Below, one piece after another: positions 7,701 to 9,138 of a DNA stretch of 9,138 nt. The first letter of the stretch is position 1. The number at the start of each line of letters is the position of its first letter. The notes beneath the pieces are model-generated. The model worked only from the letters and a program-made list of their open reading frames with translations. It had not been told where the DNA came from and searched no databases. The DNA comes from Sulfuritalea sp. (lineage in GTDB: Bacteria; Pseudomonadota; Gammaproteobacteria; Burkholderiales; Rhodocyclaceae), in the NCBI GenBank assembly GCA_021738105.1, contig JAIPCS010000134.1, positions 1 to 9,138 on the forward strand, in the 5' to 3' direction. Both the position numbers and the translations under genes were made by a program.

Positions 7701-8148
7701 CTTCACGGGCGATATCCTGAAAGGCCAGGTGGTCGCGGGTCGCCTTGAGTTCCAGTTGCGTGCGCACCCTGGCAAGTACGATGGATGGATTGATCGGCTT
7801 GGTGATGTAATCGACGGCACCGAGTTCCAGTCCGTGCTGTTCATCTTCGTTCGAATCCATTGCGGTAACGAATATCACCGGAATATCACGCGTGTCGGGG
7901 TTTTCGCGCAGTTTGGCGAGTACGGCATAGCCATCCATCTTCGGCATCATCACATCCAGCAATATCATGGCGGGATGAGGGCTGGCGTTGGCCACGCTTA
8001 TCGCGTCCGCACCTGAGCGGGGCACGCGTACATGGAAATGGGGCTCCAGTAGCGAGTTAAGTACACCGATATTCGCCGGTTCGTCGTCGACCACAAGCAG
8101 GGTCAAATCGGCGCTATCGGGATGTCCCGAGTCTGAACGCGGGTTCAT
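7696..8148 (-). CDS. Truncated response regulator, REC domain only (paralogue of the REC/HD-GYP protein)
   Basis: The 150-residue product is a receiver domain aligned without gaps to the first ~145 residues of the REC/HD-GYP protein at 2104-3399. It keeps the receiver residues: the acidic pair in LLVVDDEP, phospho-acceptor Asp in [13 protein letters not shown], Thr in [14 protein letters not shown], and Lys in [10 protein letters not shown]. It ends shortly after [11 protein letters not shown], where the paralogue continues into its linker and HD-GYP domain, so the output is missing. The ATG at 8148 overlaps the upstream kinase stop in ATGA (8145-8148), mirroring the intact pair, with AAAGG about 10 bases upstream. 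If expressed it would be a CheY/Spo0F-like single-domain protein that could act as a phosphate sink or intermediate for either kinase's Hpt. Truncation by deletion is the simplest origin. That it is a receiver is certain; that it functions is not. Confidence 0.85.
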   Translation of the reverse strand: MNPRSDSGHPDSADLTLLVVDDEPANIGVLNSLLEPHFHVRVPRSGADAISVANASPHPAMILLDVMMPKMDGYAVLAKLRENPDTRDIPVIFVTAMDSNEDEQHGLELGAVDYITKPINPSIVLARVRTQLELKATRDHLAFQDIAREA

Positions 8149-9138
8149 TGCTTCGTGCCTTTGGATTTTGGCGTTTGCCCGCTTCCGGCGGACGGTCGGG
8201 ACAAAGCTTCCAGCGTTTCCAGTGCAGCCGGGTAGTCAAAACTCGCGATCTGTTGCTCCAGCTTGATCGCGTCGACGCCTAGCGTTGCCAGCAAGACAGG
8301 TTGATTGGTGTCGAACAAAGCGCTCGCTCGGGTACTGTAGCTGGCCAGCAAGGGTTTCAGCTCTTTGAGCAACGTCTGTACCCGCGCTGGGTCGGCCACG
8401 GTGGCGGGTCCACTTTTGGTTTCGCCCGCTGGTTCAGGCAGACGTGCCAGCAACTCGCACAGCGCGTCCAGTTCAGTTTGCAGTTTGTCCACCAGCGCTG
8501 GCAGACTTGTTGCCGGGGCAGCGTCGCGCAGAGCCTGCTCAAGGGCCAGCGTCGCGTGCTGAATACCGGTGGCGCCCAGCGTTCCCGCTACACCTTTGAG
8601 CGCGTGCAGCCGTTGTCGGGGGGCTTCAGTTTCGTCCGCTGCAATTTCATCACCCAACTGTCGTGCGTCGTCGCCGTGTCGGGCGGCGAGGTCCCTCAGC
8701 AGCTTCACATAGGTTATCGCGTCGCCGCTGACGACAGCCAACCCACGGTTTGTGTCCAACCCGGCAAAATCGGTCAATGCCTGTGGCGGGGCGGCACCCT
8801 TCGGCAACGGACGCGTCGGAACCACACGCGCTCGGAAAGCGGCGCCCGTCTGCGGCCTGTTGCTCGGTATGGCCGACAGCCAAAGCAGCAATGCCTGATA
8901 CAGCGCTGTGGGCTCGACCGGTTTGGCGATGAAGTCGTTCATGCCGGCTTCTTCGCAGGCCAGACGGTCTTCTCTGAAGACGTTGGCCGTCATGGCCAGG
9001 ATGGGCACGGTTTCACATCCCGGCAGGGCGCGAATGGCGCGAGTAGCGTTGAGGCCGTTCATGCGGGCCATCTGTACGTCCATCAGGATCAGCTCCTAGT
9101 TATTCGCCTTGGCCTTAGCCAGGGCTTCCAAGCCATCA
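7719..9138. repeat. Direct repeat copy 2: kinase REC-Hpt end plus regulator REC start
   Basis: This is the partner of 2970-4392. The 55-base identical block lies at 7836-7890. Homology fades just below 7719, a few codons before the stop of the truncated regulator, which marks the likely deletion or fusion junction. The other end runs off the window, so the true length of the duplicated unit is not visible. Confidence 0.85.
8145..9138 (-). pseudogene. REC-Hpt end of a second hybrid histidine kinase, interrupted by an amber codon (5' part outside window)
   Basis: This is the C-terminal part of a paralogue of the kinase at 3396-7502. From the window edge it reads DGLEALAKAKANN, then TAG (9096-9098), then [15 protein letters not shown]. 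The intact copy reads [20 protein letters not shown] over the same residues. The frame is kept on both sides, so a single Tyr-to-stop substitution explains it. Downstream the frame is open to the TGA at 8145: the rest of REC (Lys in FIAKPVEP), a Pro/Arg-rich linker, Hpt with His in [13 protein letters not shown], and the conserved tail ([28 protein letters not shown]). The phospho-acceptor Asp is retained, but the usual MPxMDG reads MARMNG. A gene finder would restart at the ATG at 9083 (312 aa), which lacks the first REC strands. The free Hpt part could still be made. A sequencing error or amber suppression are alternatives. Confidence 0.75.

Noticed and set aside
7696..9138. Transposon or phage origin for the duplicated region
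   Set aside because: No transposase, integrase, terminal inverted repeats or target-site duplication seen; a simple tandem duplication is enough.

Overview
The window reads as a piece of a proteobacterial chromosome, most likely betaproteobacterial. This is inferred from the moeA-moaD-moaE order, a PhaP-type phasin and moderately GC-rich coding sequence. I can support no species name; a PHA-accumulating Rhodocyclales-like organism would fit.

Left part (1-1290, plus strand): the end of moeA, then moaD and moaE. These belong to molybdenum cofactor synthesis: MoaD/MoaE form molybdopterin synthase and MoeA inserts molybdate. MoaE carries about 30 extra residues in a mobile active-site loop. A perfect 18-nt GC palindrome lies between moeA and moaD.

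Middle (1388-1962, minus strand): a phasin gene, which codes for a polyhydroxyalkanoate granule surface protein, with its own rho-independent terminator. It converges on moaE.

Right part (2104-9138, all minus strand): a duplicated phosphorelay. The downstream copy is complete. It has a membrane hybrid kinase (LytS-type 5TM, four PAS, HisKA, HATPase, REC, Hpt; about 1368 aa), overlapped by 4 nt by the gene for a REC/HD-GYP response regulator. The expected flow is kinase His to its own REC Asp, to Hpt His, to regulator REC Asp, ending in control of cyclic-di-GMP breakdown.

The upstream copy lies about 4.75 kb away, keeps the same 4-nt gene overlap, and looks to be decaying. Its kinase has an in-frame amber codon in the REC domain, at a position where the intact copy has Tyr, plus two unusual substitutions next to the phosphorylation site. 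Its response regulator stops just after REC and has lost the HD-GYP output. Between the two copies are the C-terminal end of an unrecognised reading frame and a strong ribosome site in front of a 35-residue ORF that runs 7 nt past a possible ATG start of the intact kinase. That points either to translational coupling or to a frameshift at the kinase's 5' end.

I saw no tRNA, rRNA, CRISPR array or insertion sequence, and no intergenic gap exceeds 300 bases.
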